Positions 52,505-62,235 of a stretch of 64,000 nucleotides of DNA are shown here, one piece after another. Below the pieces are notes generated by a model that saw only the letters and a program-made list of their open reading frames with translations, was not told the origin of the DNA and made no database searches. The position numbers were made by a program, and so were the translations under genes. The DNA is from Phototrophicus methaneseepsis (lineage in GTDB: Bacteria > Chloroflexota > Anaerolineae > Aggregatilineales > Phototrophicaceae), in assembly GCF_015500095.1 (NCBI RefSeq), contig NZ_CP062983.1:3224001-3288000 (forward strand). The letters run 5' to 3'. Each line of letters opens with the position of its first letter. The stretch's first letter is position 1.

Positions 52505-54217
52505 TTAGAATCCACCTGGGCGGAAGTTGCCTGTATCACCAAAGGGATCATTATCGTCGTAATCTTCATAATCGTAGTCATCTTCGTCATCGTCGATGTC
52601 TGGCTCCATCCCCGGCGGGTATTGCAATGCCGAAGGTGGCGGCGGTGGCGATGGCTGGTAACTTGGCGCTGATGCGGGCTGCTGTGGTTGTTGATAGGGT
52701 GGCTGGGCAAATGGATCATTCCCGCCGAATGGCTGGGGTGGCACAGGGGCTGTATCACCATCCAGTAGAGAGCCAATCGAAGGTGATGATTGTGGCTGTT
52801 GATTATAGTTATATGGATTATATTCCGGTTCGTCTTCCGGCTCATCCCAATCCGGTGCATCCCACGCGGGTGGCTGTGGGGTGGGTGGCATAGGCGCCTG
52901 AGGTGCCTGGGATTGTTGAGGTGGCTGCTGTGAAACCGAAGATGGCGTTTGTGTCGGCATCACAGGTGTTGGTGTTGCCGTCATGGTCGGCGTTGGGTTA
53001 ACTGCGGGCATATTAGATGCATTCTTTGCCCAAGCCTGGAGCTGTATCTGAGCATTTTCAAAACGACCATCTGCACTAACATCGACTGAAGAAACTGTCG
53101 CTTTTAAGCGCAGGGCATCTGTATCAATGAAGAGTGTGCTGCCAGGTTGTGCGACGATGATGTCGCTGGCTCCATTATCCATATCAGCAGCAAGCCGAGC
53201 CTGGATTGATGGATCATTGCTGGCCTGTGGTGTGATGAAAGCTTTCTTCTTATCTTGTTGTGATGCCATATCGAACACCCATATTTCCAATGCGACGGGG
53301 TCCGGGTCTACCGCTTCTGCAACAACGGCGCCACATTGCCCCAGGAAGTCGCTGCCAGTGGCCGTTTTGCGTTCGATTTCTTTTGAATCATCGTATGGAA
53401 CATTGCGCTTAAAAATAGAAAGCGACTGCATTACAGGGGCACCCAGTTCCGCATCATCCTGAGACGAAGATTTCATCTCTTCCACGAGGCGGCGCTGTTC
53501 CTGCATGGTCTTAAGAGCCGCTTGTTGCTGACGACGCGTGGCCGCGTATTCTGCATCACGCGTCATGCGGATGCGGTCCTGCAATGGTTGGACCAGGTTG
53601 GGATGGATGAGCAAGCGCCACAGGAGCGTTAGCACGATGAATACGAGAGCAATGAGCAAAATGGGCACGGCGAGTTGGAGAAATTGCTCAAGCGCGCTGG
53701 GAGCTTCTGGCGCGGCAGTGCCAGCGATGCCAGCACCTGCGACTGCCTCTTGTAATGCAACAAGGGCGTTATAATCTGCTGTGCCGGGCTGTGTTGTTTC
53801 AATCAGTTGTTGAATTCTTTGCATTGGCTGGTCGACCTGGCTGAGCAGAATGCCAACCTGGTCGGCATCGTAAAAGCTTTGCTGATCGTAGCCGACAGCC
53901 GCCATTTTAATCCATTGGTCTTGGGCGCCCTGGTTCAGACGATTGGGATTGCCGCCTGCCCATTGAACAGGCGCGACAATATATGCCCAGAACATGCCGA
54001 TGATGAGGCCAACAATCAGGACGAAGACTGTACTCCATGCTGGCATATTGGGTTTTAGCAGAATGCGATAAATGCCATTGTAGGAATCAATAAGCCACTG
54101 CCGTATACCGCCACCAGAACTATTCGAGTTGCTTTTTGGTGCGGCCTGGGAGCGTGTTTCAGGCATCGGCGTAGCCTGAGCCTTATCATCTTTGGAGTTT
54201 CTACGGAACAAACTCAT
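52505..54217 (-). CDS. Hypothetical membrane protein with Pro/Gln- and Asp-rich tail
   Basis: The 570-residue protein has two transmembrane helices (about residues 60-82, TVFVLIVGLIIGMFWAYIVAP, and about 183-207, FLQLAVPILLIALVFIVLTLLWRLL), with a helical region between, then a coiled region (ATRRQQQAALKTMQEQRRLVEEM) and a beta-rich domain (about 265-385). The last 180 residues are Pro/Gln/Asp-rich with a strongly acidic stretch (DDDEDDYDYEDYDDND) and end GDTGNFRPGGF. I do not recognise a family. The layout suggests a membrane anchor with long disordered cytoplasmic tail. Codon usage looks like that of the neighbours. Confidence 0.75.
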   Translation of the reverse strand: MSLFRRNSKDDKAQATPMPETRSQAAPKSNSNSSGGGIRQWLIDSYNGIYRILLKPNMPAWSTVFVLIVGLIIGMFWAYIVAPVQWAGGNPNRLNQGAQDQWIKMAAVGYDQQSFYDADQVGILLSQVDQPMQRIQQLIETTQPGTADYNALVALQEAVAGAGIAGTAAPEAPSALEQFLQLAVPILLIALVFIVLTLLWRLLIHPNLVQPLQDRIRMTRDAEYAATRRQQQAALKTMQEQRRLVEEMKSSSQDDAELGAPVMQSLSIFKRNVPYDDSKEIERKTATGSDFLGQCGAVVAEAVDPDPVALEIWVFDMASQQDKKKAFITPQASNDPSIQARLAADMDNGASDIIVAQPGSTLFIDTDALRLKATVSSVDVSADGRFENAQIQLQAWAKNASNMPAVNPTPTMTATPTPVMPTQTPSSVSQQPPQQSQAPQAPMPPTPQPPAWDAPDWDEPEDEPEYNPYNYNQQPQSSPSIGSLLDGDTAPVPPQPFGGNDPFAQPPYQQPQQPASAPSYQPSPPPPPSALQYPPGMEPDIDDDEDDYDYEDYDDNDPFGDTGNFRPGGF

Positions 54218-54443
54218 AACACGCAGCCTTTCAATGTGCGCTTTTTTCTCACAATTGCACTCTCAGTTGCAGTTAAGTTGTATTTGAATTCATAAAAACA
54301 GCCGAGCACAGAGCCGGCATATTTGTCAAACTGACGTCGCAGAACACTCTTCAGTATATATGCAGGGCGGCACAGACGCAAAATTAATTCAAGGATGTCT
54401 GGCCTCTCTTGGTGACTTTACTGGCTAAACCTATAAAAGCAGA

Positions 54444-54479
54444 CGGGTATCCTGTTGTGGGATACCCGCCTGTTTTTTT
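54444..54479 (-). terminator. Terminator of topA
   Basis: CGGGTATCC and GGATACCCG pair perfectly around a 7-base loop. On the minus strand a T-rich stretch (CTGCTTTTATAG) follows; the plus strand has a seven-T run. It lies 16 bases past the topA stop. Confidence 0.85.
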
Positions 54480-54494
54480 GACGTATCATAAGGC

Positions 54495-56840
54495 TTAAGA
54501 GGCTTCTTCGTGTACGGCCTCTTTGTCTTCTGTAGCTTCTTGTTCCTGGTCACTGCCGGGGCGGTTCCAGGAGCGATAATCGCAGTCAGGATAGCGTGAG
54601 CAACCATAGAATGTGCGGCCACGGCGCGATTTAAGTTCCACGACTTCGCCGCCATGTTCCTCACCACAAACGGGGCAGGGAACGCCAATATACTCCAGAT
54701 ATTGCTCCGTATGGCGGCATTCAGGGTAATTGCTGCACCCAATGAACTTGCCCCAGCGACCATATTTGATCACCAGATCGCCAGTACCACAGGTCGGGCA
54801 TTTGCGGCCAACCAGTTCTTCTTGCTTCATCTGAGGCATATTGCTGCGGGCGTTTTGCAAACGCACAGAGAATGGCTCATAGAAGTCATGCATGAACGGT
54901 TGCCACTCAGTGCCACCCTGAGAAATCTCATCTAGCTGGTCTTCCAGCCGCGCGGTGAACTGGTAATCCATTTCCTCCGCGAAAAACTTGACCAGTAGGT
55001 CGCTCACGACTTTACCCGTGTCTGTCGGGACGAGTCGCTTATCTTCCTTTGTGACGTAATCCCGGTCCTGGATAACGGCTACTGTTGGCGCATAGGTACT
55101 TGGGCGACCAATGCCGAGTTCTTCCAGGGTGCGCACCAATGATGCTTCTGTATAGCGTGGTGGTGGCTGGGTAAAGTGCTGCTGTGGCAAGAGCTGAACC
55201 AGATTCAGCAGTTCATCAGCAAGTAGCTCCGGCAACATGCGGTCATCTGTGATCTGTGGCGCGTCTTCATCACGGCTTTCCTCATATACTGCCAGGAAGC
55301 CCTTGAAGCGAATACGGCTGCCGGATGCGCGGAACAGGTAGGGCATATCATTTGTGTTGAGCCCTGCGCTGATTTCTGCTCGTACGGTGTCATAGACTGC
55401 ATTTGACATCTGGCTAGAGACGAAGCGTTCCCAGATCAGTTGATAGAGCTTAAATAGATCGCGACCTGCGCCCTGCAATGCTTTCTTGATCTCCAGCGGT
55501 GCACGCAGCACGCTGGTTGGACGGATAGCTTCGTGTGCTTCCTGCGCTCCCTTTGCCTTCGTCTTGTAATTACGCACTTTTTCCGGTGCGTATTCCTTGC
55601 CGAAGTTCTCAACAATATAGTTACGCGCTTCTTGTTGTGCCTGTGCTGAGATGTTCAAGCTGTCAGTACGCATGTACGTAATCAGACCCACGATTTCGCC
55701 ATTATCCAGTTCAACGCCTTCGTAAAGGCTTTGTGCGGCGCGCATCGTGCGACGTGCATTGAACCCTAAGCGGCGAGATGCTTCCTGTTGGAGCGTACTG
55801 GTGGTAAATGGCGCAGATGGTTTACGGCGGCGCGTGCCGATTTTGACATCCGTAATGAGATACTGGCTCTTTTCGAGGATGTCAACATGCGGTTGAACCT
55901 CTGAGTCGCTTGTGAGGTTGACATCGTCACCATTAATCTTGGCGAGTCGCGCCACAAAGCTTTCTGGCTGGTGGCCGTTTGTGCTCTGCTTAGCGAGTTC
56001 AGCTTCAATCGTCCAGTATTCTTCTGGATTGAAGGCTTCGATTTCTTCTTCTCGGTCCACGACCAGGCGTAGCGCGATACTCTGTACACGACCAGCCGAA
56101 AGCCGATTCCGTACCTTATCCCACAGCAATTCTGTAATGTTGTAACCGACAAGGCGATCTAATACACGGCGTGCCTGCTGGGCATTCACGAGGTCCATGT
56201 CGATATTGCGGGCGCTGTCGAATGATTCACGCACGGCGTCACGGGTGATTTCATTAAAGGTAACGCGCTGTGCCTGAGTATCGTCCATCCCGATGGCTTC
56301 TGCGAGATGCCATGCAATCGCTTCGCCTTCGCGGTCAGGGTCCGTCGCCAGATAGACTTCTTCAGCCCCTTCGACAGCCTGCTTAATCTGCTTCACGGTC
56401 TGGCGTTTGTCATTCGGAACGCGGTATTTCGGTTCGAAGTCATTTTCGACATCGACCGAAAGCTGCGTCACCAACAGGTCCCTGACGTGACCTTTGGATG
56501 CCATTACAGTATAGCCATCACCCAGGTAGCTGCCAATGCTGCGCGCCTTAGCCGGGGACTCGACGATGACGAGCTTACCGACCTTCTTGCTCCGCGTACT
56601 CTTTGCTTTTTTAGCCCCCTTTTTGGCCTTTTTCTTGGTCTTTTTGGGGCGTTCTATGACTTCCGGCTTGGGGACATTGGCGTGGGCAGGTGTTTCGCCC
56701 ATGACGAAAATCTTCGTGCCGCAGACGGCACATTTCCCCGTAGTCGCCGGCACACCGGATTTGGTGTAGGTTGCTTGCGGTTCTATCATGTCGCGCTTTT
56801 CTTTGCACTTCATGCAATAACCGCGCATCGGATCACTCAT
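54495..56840 (-). CDS. topA: DNA topoisomerase I with extra N-terminal zinc ribbon
   Basis: The 781-residue enzyme relaxes negative supercoils by single-strand passage. Residues 1-48 form an added zinc ribbon (YCMKC, KCAVC; DUF5679 style), then a very basic linker (about 62-86). The TOPRIM domain begins KLVIVESPAKARSIGSYLG (about 89) and includes ATDPDREGEAIAWHL. The catalytic Tyr is in GLITYMRTDS. The C-terminal part has two topoisomerase zinc fingers (CPTCGTGDL...CSNYPEC and CPVCGEEHG...CSRYPDC). Length is typical (E. coli 865). The zinc ribbon is an addition common in Chloroflexota by my memory. Confidence 0.96.
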   Translation of the reverse strand: MSDPMRGYCMKCKEKRDMIEPQATYTKSGVPATTGKCAVCGTKIFVMGETPAHANVPKPEVIERPKKTKKKAKKGAKKAKSTRSKKVGKLVIVESPAKARSIGSYLGDGYTVMASKGHVRDLLVTQLSVDVENDFEPKYRVPNDKRQTVKQIKQAVEGAEEVYLATDPDREGEAIAWHLAEAIGMDDTQAQRVTFNEITRDAVRESFDSARNIDMDLVNAQQARRVLDRLVGYNITELLWDKVRNRLSAGRVQSIALRLVVDREEEIEAFNPEEYWTIEAELAKQSTNGHQPESFVARLAKINGDDVNLTSDSEVQPHVDILEKSQYLITDVKIGTRRRKPSAPFTTSTLQQEASRRLGFNARRTMRAAQSLYEGVELDNGEIVGLITYMRTDSLNISAQAQQEARNYIVENFGKEYAPEKVRNYKTKAKGAQEAHEAIRPTSVLRAPLEIKKALQGAGRDLFKLYQLIWERFVSSQMSNAVYDTVRAEISAGLNTNDMPYLFRASGSRIRFKGFLAVYEESRDEDAPQITDDRMLPELLADELLNLVQLLPQQHFTQPPPRYTEASLVRTLEELGIGRPSTYAPTVAVIQDRDYVTKEDKRLVPTDTGKVVSDLLVKFFAEEMDYQFTARLEDQLDEISQGGTEWQPFMHDFYEPFSVRLQNARSNMPQMKQEELVGRKCPTCGTGDLVIKYGRWGKFIGCSNYPECRHTEQYLEYIGVPCPVCGEEHGGEVVELKSRRGRTFYGCSRYPDCDYRSWNRPGSDQEQEATEDKEAVHEEAS

Positions 56841-56884
56841 ACTGGGTCCTTCAGACTTTGTGTATGTTTCGTCGTTACAGAAGG

Positions 56885-57970
56885 CTACAGATAATCTTCG
56901 TAGCCATTATCTTTCAGGTACTGCACGACTTGTTTCACATCTTGGGCGCGATCTTTGTGGCAGATCAGAATCGCATCTTCCGTATCAATGAGGACAATAT
57001 CTTCAATCCCAATTGTTACGGTCATGCGGTCGCTAAATACAAGTGTATTACGTGTGTCAAGTACCACGTGTTCTTTTGGTGATGCGCCATGCGTGCAGTT
57101 GCCAAATCGATCTTGTGGAATGACATCATATAGTGCATCCCAGGTGCCTACGTCACTCCAGCCAATATCAACTGGGATGACCGCCATTTTCTCAGCACCT
57201 TCCATGATGGCAAAATCAATTGAGATCTTTGTGAGATTTTCCCAGACCTCTTTTAATTTACTATCGAATTGTGACGTATCAACCGTTGATTGTAAATCGT
57301 GAAAGAGGGCGAACATGGCCGGCTGCTGCCGTTCAAATTCGCGCATAGCGGTACTGGCCTTCCAGATGAACATGCCGGAATTCCAGCTATATCTCCCTGA
57401 TGCAACGAACTGGGTCGCTCTTACGGGATCTGGTTTTTCTGTAAAACGCTCTGCTTTATGATATGCGAAGCCAACCTGATTGCCAAGTTTCTCCCCTTGT
57501 TCGATGTAGCCAAAGCCAGTGGAGGGGTAGGTTGGGGAAATGCCGAGCGTCACAATATAGTCATTTCCCGCGACATGGCGTGCTGCTGTTAAGACGTCAC
57601 GGAAGTGATCTTTCTTGGCGATGTGATGATCGGACGTTAGCATGGCGATTGTGGCTTTTGGGTCTCGCTTCTGGATGACTGTGATGGCAAGCCCTGCCGC
57701 TGCGGCATTATCACGAGCGCTTGGCTCTACGATGAAGTTCTCTTTGGGGATTTCTGGCGTTTGCGCACGCAGTGCTTCAACGTAATCCTGTCCCGTCACG
57801 ATATAGATTTGTTCGGGCGAGAAGAGAGGCGCCAGCCGTCTGACACTCGCTTGAAAAAGGGTGTCATCTTCAATGAGCGGGAGCATTTGCTTAGGAGATG
57901 CTTTACGACTCATGGGCCAAAGGCGTGTACCGCCGCCGCCTGCCAGGATCAGTGCATAGTAATGTTGCAT
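56885..57970 (-). CDS. manC: Mannose-1-phosphate guanylyltransferase
   Basis: The 361-residue protein is a nucleotidyltransferase: YALILAGGGGTRLWPMSRKASPKQML (the GTR.WP.SR...PKQ loop that holds GTP and the phosphate), IVTGQDYVEAL, SARDNAAAAGLAITVI, ILTSDHHI-like AMLTSDHHIAK, FTEKPDPVRATQF and DIGWSDVGTWDAL. It makes GDP-mannose from mannose-1-phosphate and GTP, for glycan synthesis. It has the short form without the isomerase (cupin) domain of AlgA. It fits with the glycosyltransferases elsewhere. Start ATG 57970 has AAGGA about 12 bases upstream. Confidence 0.95.
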   Translation of the reverse strand: MQHYYALILAGGGGTRLWPMSRKASPKQMLPLIEDDTLFQASVRRLAPLFSPEQIYIVTGQDYVEALRAQTPEIPKENFIVEPSARDNAAAAGLAITVIQKRDPKATIAMLTSDHHIAKKDHFRDVLTAARHVAGNDYIVTLGISPTYPSTGFGYIEQGEKLGNQVGFAYHKAERFTEKPDPVRATQFVASGRYSWNSGMFIWKASTAMREFERQQPAMFALFHDLQSTVDTSQFDSKLKEVWENLTKISIDFAIMEGAEKMAVIPVDIGWSDVGTWDALYDVIPQDRFGNCTHGASPKEHVVLDTRNTLVFSDRMTVTIGIEDIVLIDTEDAILICHKDRAQDVKQVVQYLKDNGYEDYL

Positions 57971-58097
57971 ACGGTTTTCAGTCCTTACAATCGATTTTCA
58001 TACCCTAAAAGTGAGAGTTTATAGGTCTTATTATTCACAAGTCACGTTCGTTTTAGGATTAAGACTCCGTAATAGAGCCTTCAAGCCGCTGAAAGGC

Positions 58098-59189
58098 TCA
58101 TCCTGGCGAACGGGAGTATTGCATAGGGCCATTTGTAATTGCAAGCCCTTTTAGCTCAAGTAATGTCAGCGTCGCCGTTACCTCATGAGAGGGTAGTCCC
58201 GTCAGGCGTATGAGATCATCCACATGGATTGGGTCTGTTTCTAGAGCGTTTAGGACCTGTTTCTCAGTGTCATTTTCCGGGGCGACGCGTTCAGTTTCAT
58301 GTTTTGTCGTCACTCGGACGTAAGCCACATTGAGCGCATCCAGAATATCGCCCGCATTCATGACCAACGTTGCGCCTTCCTGGATGAGCTGGTTGGATCC
58401 CTGGCCGACTTTGTTAAAGATGTTCGATGGGATCGCAAAGACTTCACGATCCTGTTCTAATGCGGTCTCTGCTGTGATGAGTGCCCCAGATTGAGGAGGT
58501 GCTTCTGCAACCAGGACGCCGAGAGATAGCCCGCTCAAGATACGATTGCGCCTTGGGAAGTTGGTCCCTGTTGGCGGTGTTCCTACGGGGAACTCTGTGA
58601 TGACAGCCCCATGCTGCGCGATCTTCTCCGCGAGTTCGATATTTTCCCTGGGGTAGGTAATATCGATGCCACAGCCAAGAATGGCTAAAGTGCGCCCATT
58701 AGCTGCCAGGGCGCCTTCGTGGGCTGCTGTATCAATACCCAATGCAAGGCCAGAGACAATCGTGACGCCACGGGATGCGAGTTGTCGAGAAATGGTAAAA
58801 GTTGCATCGCGCCCATAACGCGTTGCGCGTCGCGTCCCCACAATAGCAAGTGCTAAGCTATCTTGCTCTGTGAGATGGCCTCTGATATAGAGGACAGGTG
58901 GTGGATCAGGAATACGACGCAAATCAACCGGATAGTCCGCATCATCCAGCGTCATAAGATGAACACCCAACCGCTGAATACGATCTATTTCGCAGTTGAG
59001 GTCGATTTGCTTACGGCGCGTCAGCAGTGCATTCAGCGCATTTTGGGGCAGCTCAGTATGGCGTAGCTCGTGCTCCGGGGCATGCCAAGCTGCTTGCAGC
59101 GTCCCAAACTGTTGTTTGAGGTGCAACATACGCACCGCACCAATATGCTGAATGAGATGGAAACCGAGCCAGTAGGGTCTGTCGCTCAA
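58098..59189 (-). CDS. dprA: DNA-processing protein DprA (Smf)
   Basis: The 363-residue protein has an N-terminal helical (SAM-like) part, the DprA Rossmann fold (LAIVGTRRATRYGRDATFTISRQLASRGVTIVSGLALGIDTAAHEGAL, GCGIDITYPRENIELA, FPRRNRILSGLSLGVLVAEAPPQSGALITAETALEQDREVFAIPSN) and a C-terminal winged helix (KQVLNALETDPIHVDDLIRLTGLPSHEVTATLTLLELKGL). It guards single-stranded DNA and loads RecA during transformation. The start is a TTG at 59189 supported by the conserved N-terminal pattern (YWLGFHLIQHIGAVRM). It lies after rimM in the housekeeping run. Confidence 0.95.
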   Translation of the reverse strand: MSDRPYWLGFHLIQHIGAVRMLHLKQQFGTLQAAWHAPEHELRHTELPQNALNALLTRRKQIDLNCEIDRIQRLGVHLMTLDDADYPVDLRRIPDPPPVLYIRGHLTEQDSLALAIVGTRRATRYGRDATFTISRQLASRGVTIVSGLALGIDTAAHEGALAANGRTLAILGCGIDITYPRENIELAEKIAQHGAVITEFPVGTPPTGTNFPRRNRILSGLSLGVLVAEAPPQSGALITAETALEQDREVFAIPSNIFNKVGQGSNQLIQEGATLVMNAGDILDALNVAYVRVTTKHETERVAPENDTEKQVLNALETDPIHVDDLIRLTGLPSHEVTATLTLLELKGLAITNGPMQYSRSPG

Positions 59190-59277
59190 TCCAAAAAAGA
59201 CCTCGTCTCACAAGAAACATAGGCACAGCATATCAACGGCTTATTCTCATTGTCAAGCAGTGATCGGTTATTGGTGG

Positions 59278-59814
59278 CTAATCTGGCAGCAAGCCCTCGG
59301 GCAAGCGCATCGTGACGGTTTCTGCCTCAAGGTCGACATCAATGAGCGTTTCTTCATGCGCAGGGATGAGGAGTTCGCCATATTGGGGGCTGTCGAGGAT
59401 GTAAACATCATTTGCGCCCGTTTCCAGCACATCCCGTAACACGCCCAGTTCAGCTCCATCTTCAGTCTGTACCTTTAGACCAATAAGCTGGTAAAGATAG
59501 ACTTCGTCTTCTTCTAAGGGGACGGCATGGGCTAAATCGATCATCACCATTTGCCCGCGCAGCAGCTCGGCTTCGTTGCGGGTAGGTGCTTCCTCGAATT
59601 TGATCAGCGCAGCGCCTTTATGAAAGCGAACTGTATCAATGGTATAGCGGGTTGCGTTGGGGCGGTTGGGGTCCGCGCCGAGATAGACGTGTTCCAGTTC
59701 TTTTAGCCGCTCCGGGTAAGCGGTAAGCAAACTGATGCGAAGCTCACCCCGTATACCGTGTGGGCGTTCGATTTTACCAAGTAGGAGATATTTAGGGTTC
59801 TGGCGTTTAGGCAT
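59278..59814 (-). CDS. rimM: Ribosome maturation factor RimM
   Basis: The 178-residue protein has the RimM order: LLLGKIERPHGIRGELRISLLTAYPERLKELEHVYLG (N-terminal barrel), TIDTVRFHKGAALIKFEEAPTRNEAELLRGQMVMI, then a PRC-barrel domain (YLYQLIGLKVQTEDGAELGVLRDVLETGANDVYILDSPQYGELLIPAHEETLIDVDLEAETVTMRLPEGLLPD). It binds S19 and helps 30S assembly. It sits about 100 bases after khpA. Confidence 0.97.
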   Translation of the reverse strand: MPKRQNPKYLLLGKIERPHGIRGELRISLLTAYPERLKELEHVYLGADPNRPNATRYTIDTVRFHKGAALIKFEEAPTRNEAELLRGQMVMIDLAHAVPLEEDEVYLYQLIGLKVQTEDGAELGVLRDVLETGANDVYILDSPQYGELLIPAHEETLIDVDLEAETVTMRLPEGLLPD

Positions 59815-59916
59815 CTGGTTTAAGGTTTGGTCGCAGGCATAGACTTAAGCAGGGAAACACACGCGCATAAGCTATGCCGCGACCATTAATTCTTTCTATT
59901 TTTGCAGGTGTAACGC

Positions 59917-60150
59917 TTATTCAATCTCTAAAACGATCCGGCCACCACGCTGATTATCAGCGGAGGCGCGCAAAAGGGTACGCATCGCATTCGCAACACG
60001 GCCACTTTTACCAATAACGCGGCCCATATCATCCTGGGCAACGTTCAGCTCAAGGATTGTCGTCCGGCCCGCTTCGCGGCGGTTGACTTTCACAGCTGAA
60101 GGATCATTCACAAGATTTTCCGCAATATAGCGGATGAGTTCTTCTTCCAT
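59917..60150 (-). CDS. khpA: KH-domain RNA-binding protein KhpA (YlqC)
   Basis: The 77-residue protein is a single type II KH domain: ELIRYIAENLVNDPSAVKVNRREAGRTTILELNVAQDDMGRVIGKSGRVANAMRTLLRASADNQRGGRIVLEIE, with the GRVIGKSGR RNA-binding loop. In other bacteria KhpA pairs with KhpB and binds many RNAs. ATG 60150 has GGAG 7 bases upstream; a TTG five codons earlier is less likely. It has the canonical place between rpsP and rimM. Confidence 0.95.
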   Translation of the reverse strand: MEEELIRYIAENLVNDPSAVKVNRREAGRTTILELNVAQDDMGRVIGKSGRVANAMRTLLRASADNQRGGRIVLEIE

Positions 60151-60193
60151 GCGTTTACTCCGCAAATTCGGTTATGAGGCCGTCTATTCAGCC

Positions 60194-60622
60194 TTATTCA
60201 GCTTCGGTCAGGGCAGCTTCTTCGGCTGCGACGCGAGCGGCTTCACGTGCTTTCTGCTTGGATTCACCAGCAGCCGGGGCCGGGTAGTTCGTGCGCGGAT
60301 CCGGCAGTTCGCGTTCTTCGGATTCCCATTCAGCGACGAGTTCTTCCAGGGTGGCTTCTTTGCTCTTGAGGCGAGCAAAGCGATCCAGTGTGCCAGTCCG
60401 CTTGAAGATGCTCTCTACCGCTTCACTGGCCTGTGCGCCAACGCTCAGCCAGTAGAGGGCGCGTGCTTCGTCGACGACATCGGTATCCGGGCGAGTGCGC
60501 GGATTGTAGTGACCAATGATTTCCATCGGTTTGCCGTCGCGCTGGTTGCGTTTGTCGGTGACAACGATACGGTAGGTGGGCTGCTTTTTGAGGCCCACAC
60601 GAGCCAGACGAATACGTACCAT
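60194..60622 (-). CDS. rpsP: 30S ribosomal protein S16
   Basis: The 142-residue protein starts MVRIRLARVGLKKQPTYRIVVTDKRNQRDGKPMEIIGHYNPRTRPD and shows YWLSVGAQASEAVESIFKRTG, the full S16 domain (about 80 residues). A C-terminal extension (about residues 85-142) rich in Glu, Ala and Arg is longer than in E. coli (82 residues in total). Such extensions are common in other phyla. It heads the rpsP-khpA-rimM run. Confidence 0.97.
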   Translation of the reverse strand: MVRIRLARVGLKKQPTYRIVVTDKRNQRDGKPMEIIGHYNPRTRPDTDVVDEARALYWLSVGAQASEAVESIFKRTGTLDRFARLKSKEATLEELVAEWESEERELPDPRTNYPAPAAGESKQKAREAARVAAEEAALTEAE

Positions 60623-60722
60623 GTTTATATAGCTCCTGATTGCACAATGCTTGATATTTCAAGCGATGAATTATCGAAATTGATGTTACTAAAATGTCGA
60701 ATTGGCAAAGGTCGCGGAAGAC

Positions 60723-62084
60723 CTACATGCCCAGGCTGTCCATGTCGATGCCTTCCAGTCCTGGGATTTTCGGAAAGCGTCCTTTACGCAGTTGGTCCAT
60801 CATCTTCTGCATTTGTCGATACTGCTTGATGACGTCATTCACATCACGGACTTCCACACCGCTACCACGCGCAATGCGTTTTTTGCGGCTGGCGTTGAGG
60901 ATTTTTGGCTTCTCGCGTTCCTGAATTGTCATTGAGTTCAGGATTGCTTCTACCTTGCTGATGCGTGCTTCGACTTCTTCATTATCGAGCATCCCTTGCA
61001 TTTGCAATTTGCTCATGCCAGGGAGCATCCCAAGGACTTTGCCAATTGGCCCCATACGGCGGATTTTACGAAGTTGATCGAGGAAGTCTTGCAGCGTGAA
61101 TTTGTTTTCCATCATCTTCTGCTGCAAGCGCATCGCTTCTTCTTCTTCGTAGAGCGATTCCGCTTTTTCAATCAGCGTCATCATATCGCCCATGCCGAGG
61201 ATGCGATCGGCGATACGTTCTGGGTGGAACTGTTCGAATGTCTCCAGGCTGATCTTTTCACCGGTACCCATGAACTTAATAGGCACCCCGGTAACAGCGC
61301 GCATGGAGAGCGCAGCACCACCGCGGGCATCACCATCGACCTTCGTGAGGACGAGGCCCGTAATACCCACCCGCTCATTGAAGCCCGTAGCGATATTAAC
61401 GGCTTCCTGGCCTGTCATAGCATCCGCCACCAGCAGGATTTCTGCCGGGTTGGTGCGCCGCTTAATCTCCTCAAGCTCTGTCATGAGCTGATCGTCGATC
61501 TGCAAACGGCCTGCGGTGTCGATAATGACCACGCTGGCATCTGCATTTTTAGCGGCTTCCAGGCCACGCTTTGCAATATCGGTCGGTTTGGCTGACACGC
61601 CTTCTTCGTAGTATGGGATGTTGACCTGCTTAGCGAGGGTAACCAGCTGATCAACTGCGGCGGGACGGTAAGTATCCGCAGCAACGAGGAAGGGCTGTCG
61701 GCCTTCTTTACGCAGGTACATGGCGAGTTTGGCGGCTGAAGTCGTCTTACCGGAACCCTGTAGGCCAACCATCATGATGACATGTGGCTTGGTACTGCCA
61801 GAGAAGTTCAAACGACCCGCTTCGCCCAGGGTATCGCGCATTTCTTCGTGAATGATCTTGACGACCTGTTCATGCGGACGCAGAGTCTTATGGACTTCTG
61901 CACCAATTGCACGATCACGAACGCGACCTACGAAATCCTTGACGATAGGCAAGGCGACATCGGCTTCGAGCAAGGCCATGCGCACATCGCGCATCGCGTC
62001 CTTGACATCCTGCTCGGTAACGACGCGACCCCCACCCAGGCGGTCGAACGTATTTTGAAGACGTTGACTCAGACTTTCAAACAT
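60723..62084 (-). CDS. ffh: Signal recognition particle protein Ffh
   Basis: The 453-residue GTPase has the N domain (MFESLSQRLQNTFDRLGG), G domain with GLQGSGKTTSAAKLA (G1), DTYRPAAVDQL, DTAGRLQIDDQLM (G3), TKVDGDARGGAALS (G4) and GTGEKISLETFEQFHPERIADRILGMGD, and the M domain (LGMLPGMSKLQMQGMLDNEEVEARISKVEAILNSMTIQEREKPKILNASRKKRIARGSG), rich in Met for signal-peptide binding. With SRP RNA it targets nascent membrane proteins. I chose ATG 62084, the conserved start MFESLS, over an ATG 4 codons upstream. It precedes rpsP by about 100 bases. Confidence 0.97.
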   Translation of the reverse strand: MFESLSQRLQNTFDRLGGGRVVTEQDVKDAMRDVRMALLEADVALPIVKDFVGRVRDRAIGAEVHKTLRPHEQVVKIIHEEMRDTLGEAGRLNFSGSTKPHVIMMVGLQGSGKTTSAAKLAMYLRKEGRQPFLVAADTYRPAAVDQLVTLAKQVNIPYYEEGVSAKPTDIAKRGLEAAKNADASVVIIDTAGRLQIDDQLMTELEEIKRRTNPAEILLVADAMTGQEAVNIATGFNERVGITGLVLTKVDGDARGGAALSMRAVTGVPIKFMGTGEKISLETFEQFHPERIADRILGMGDMMTLIEKAESLYEEEEAMRLQQKMMENKFTLQDFLDQLRKIRRMGPIGKVLGMLPGMSKLQMQGMLDNEEVEARISKVEAILNSMTIQEREKPKILNASRKKRIARGSGVEVRDVNDVIKQYRQMQKMMDQLRKGRFPKIPGLEGIDMDSLGM

Positions 62085-62235
62085 TGTGTGTCCCATGTAC
62101 GCAACGAATACGGAATTTTAGTGGAACGCAGGGAACGCGTCAACTGTGGATGCATAAACCATAGGCAGCGCGCTATGCGTCTTGTAACAGCATACCCTGA
62201 CTGTTCTTAGAATTGTATCAGCATGAAGTGGTGGG

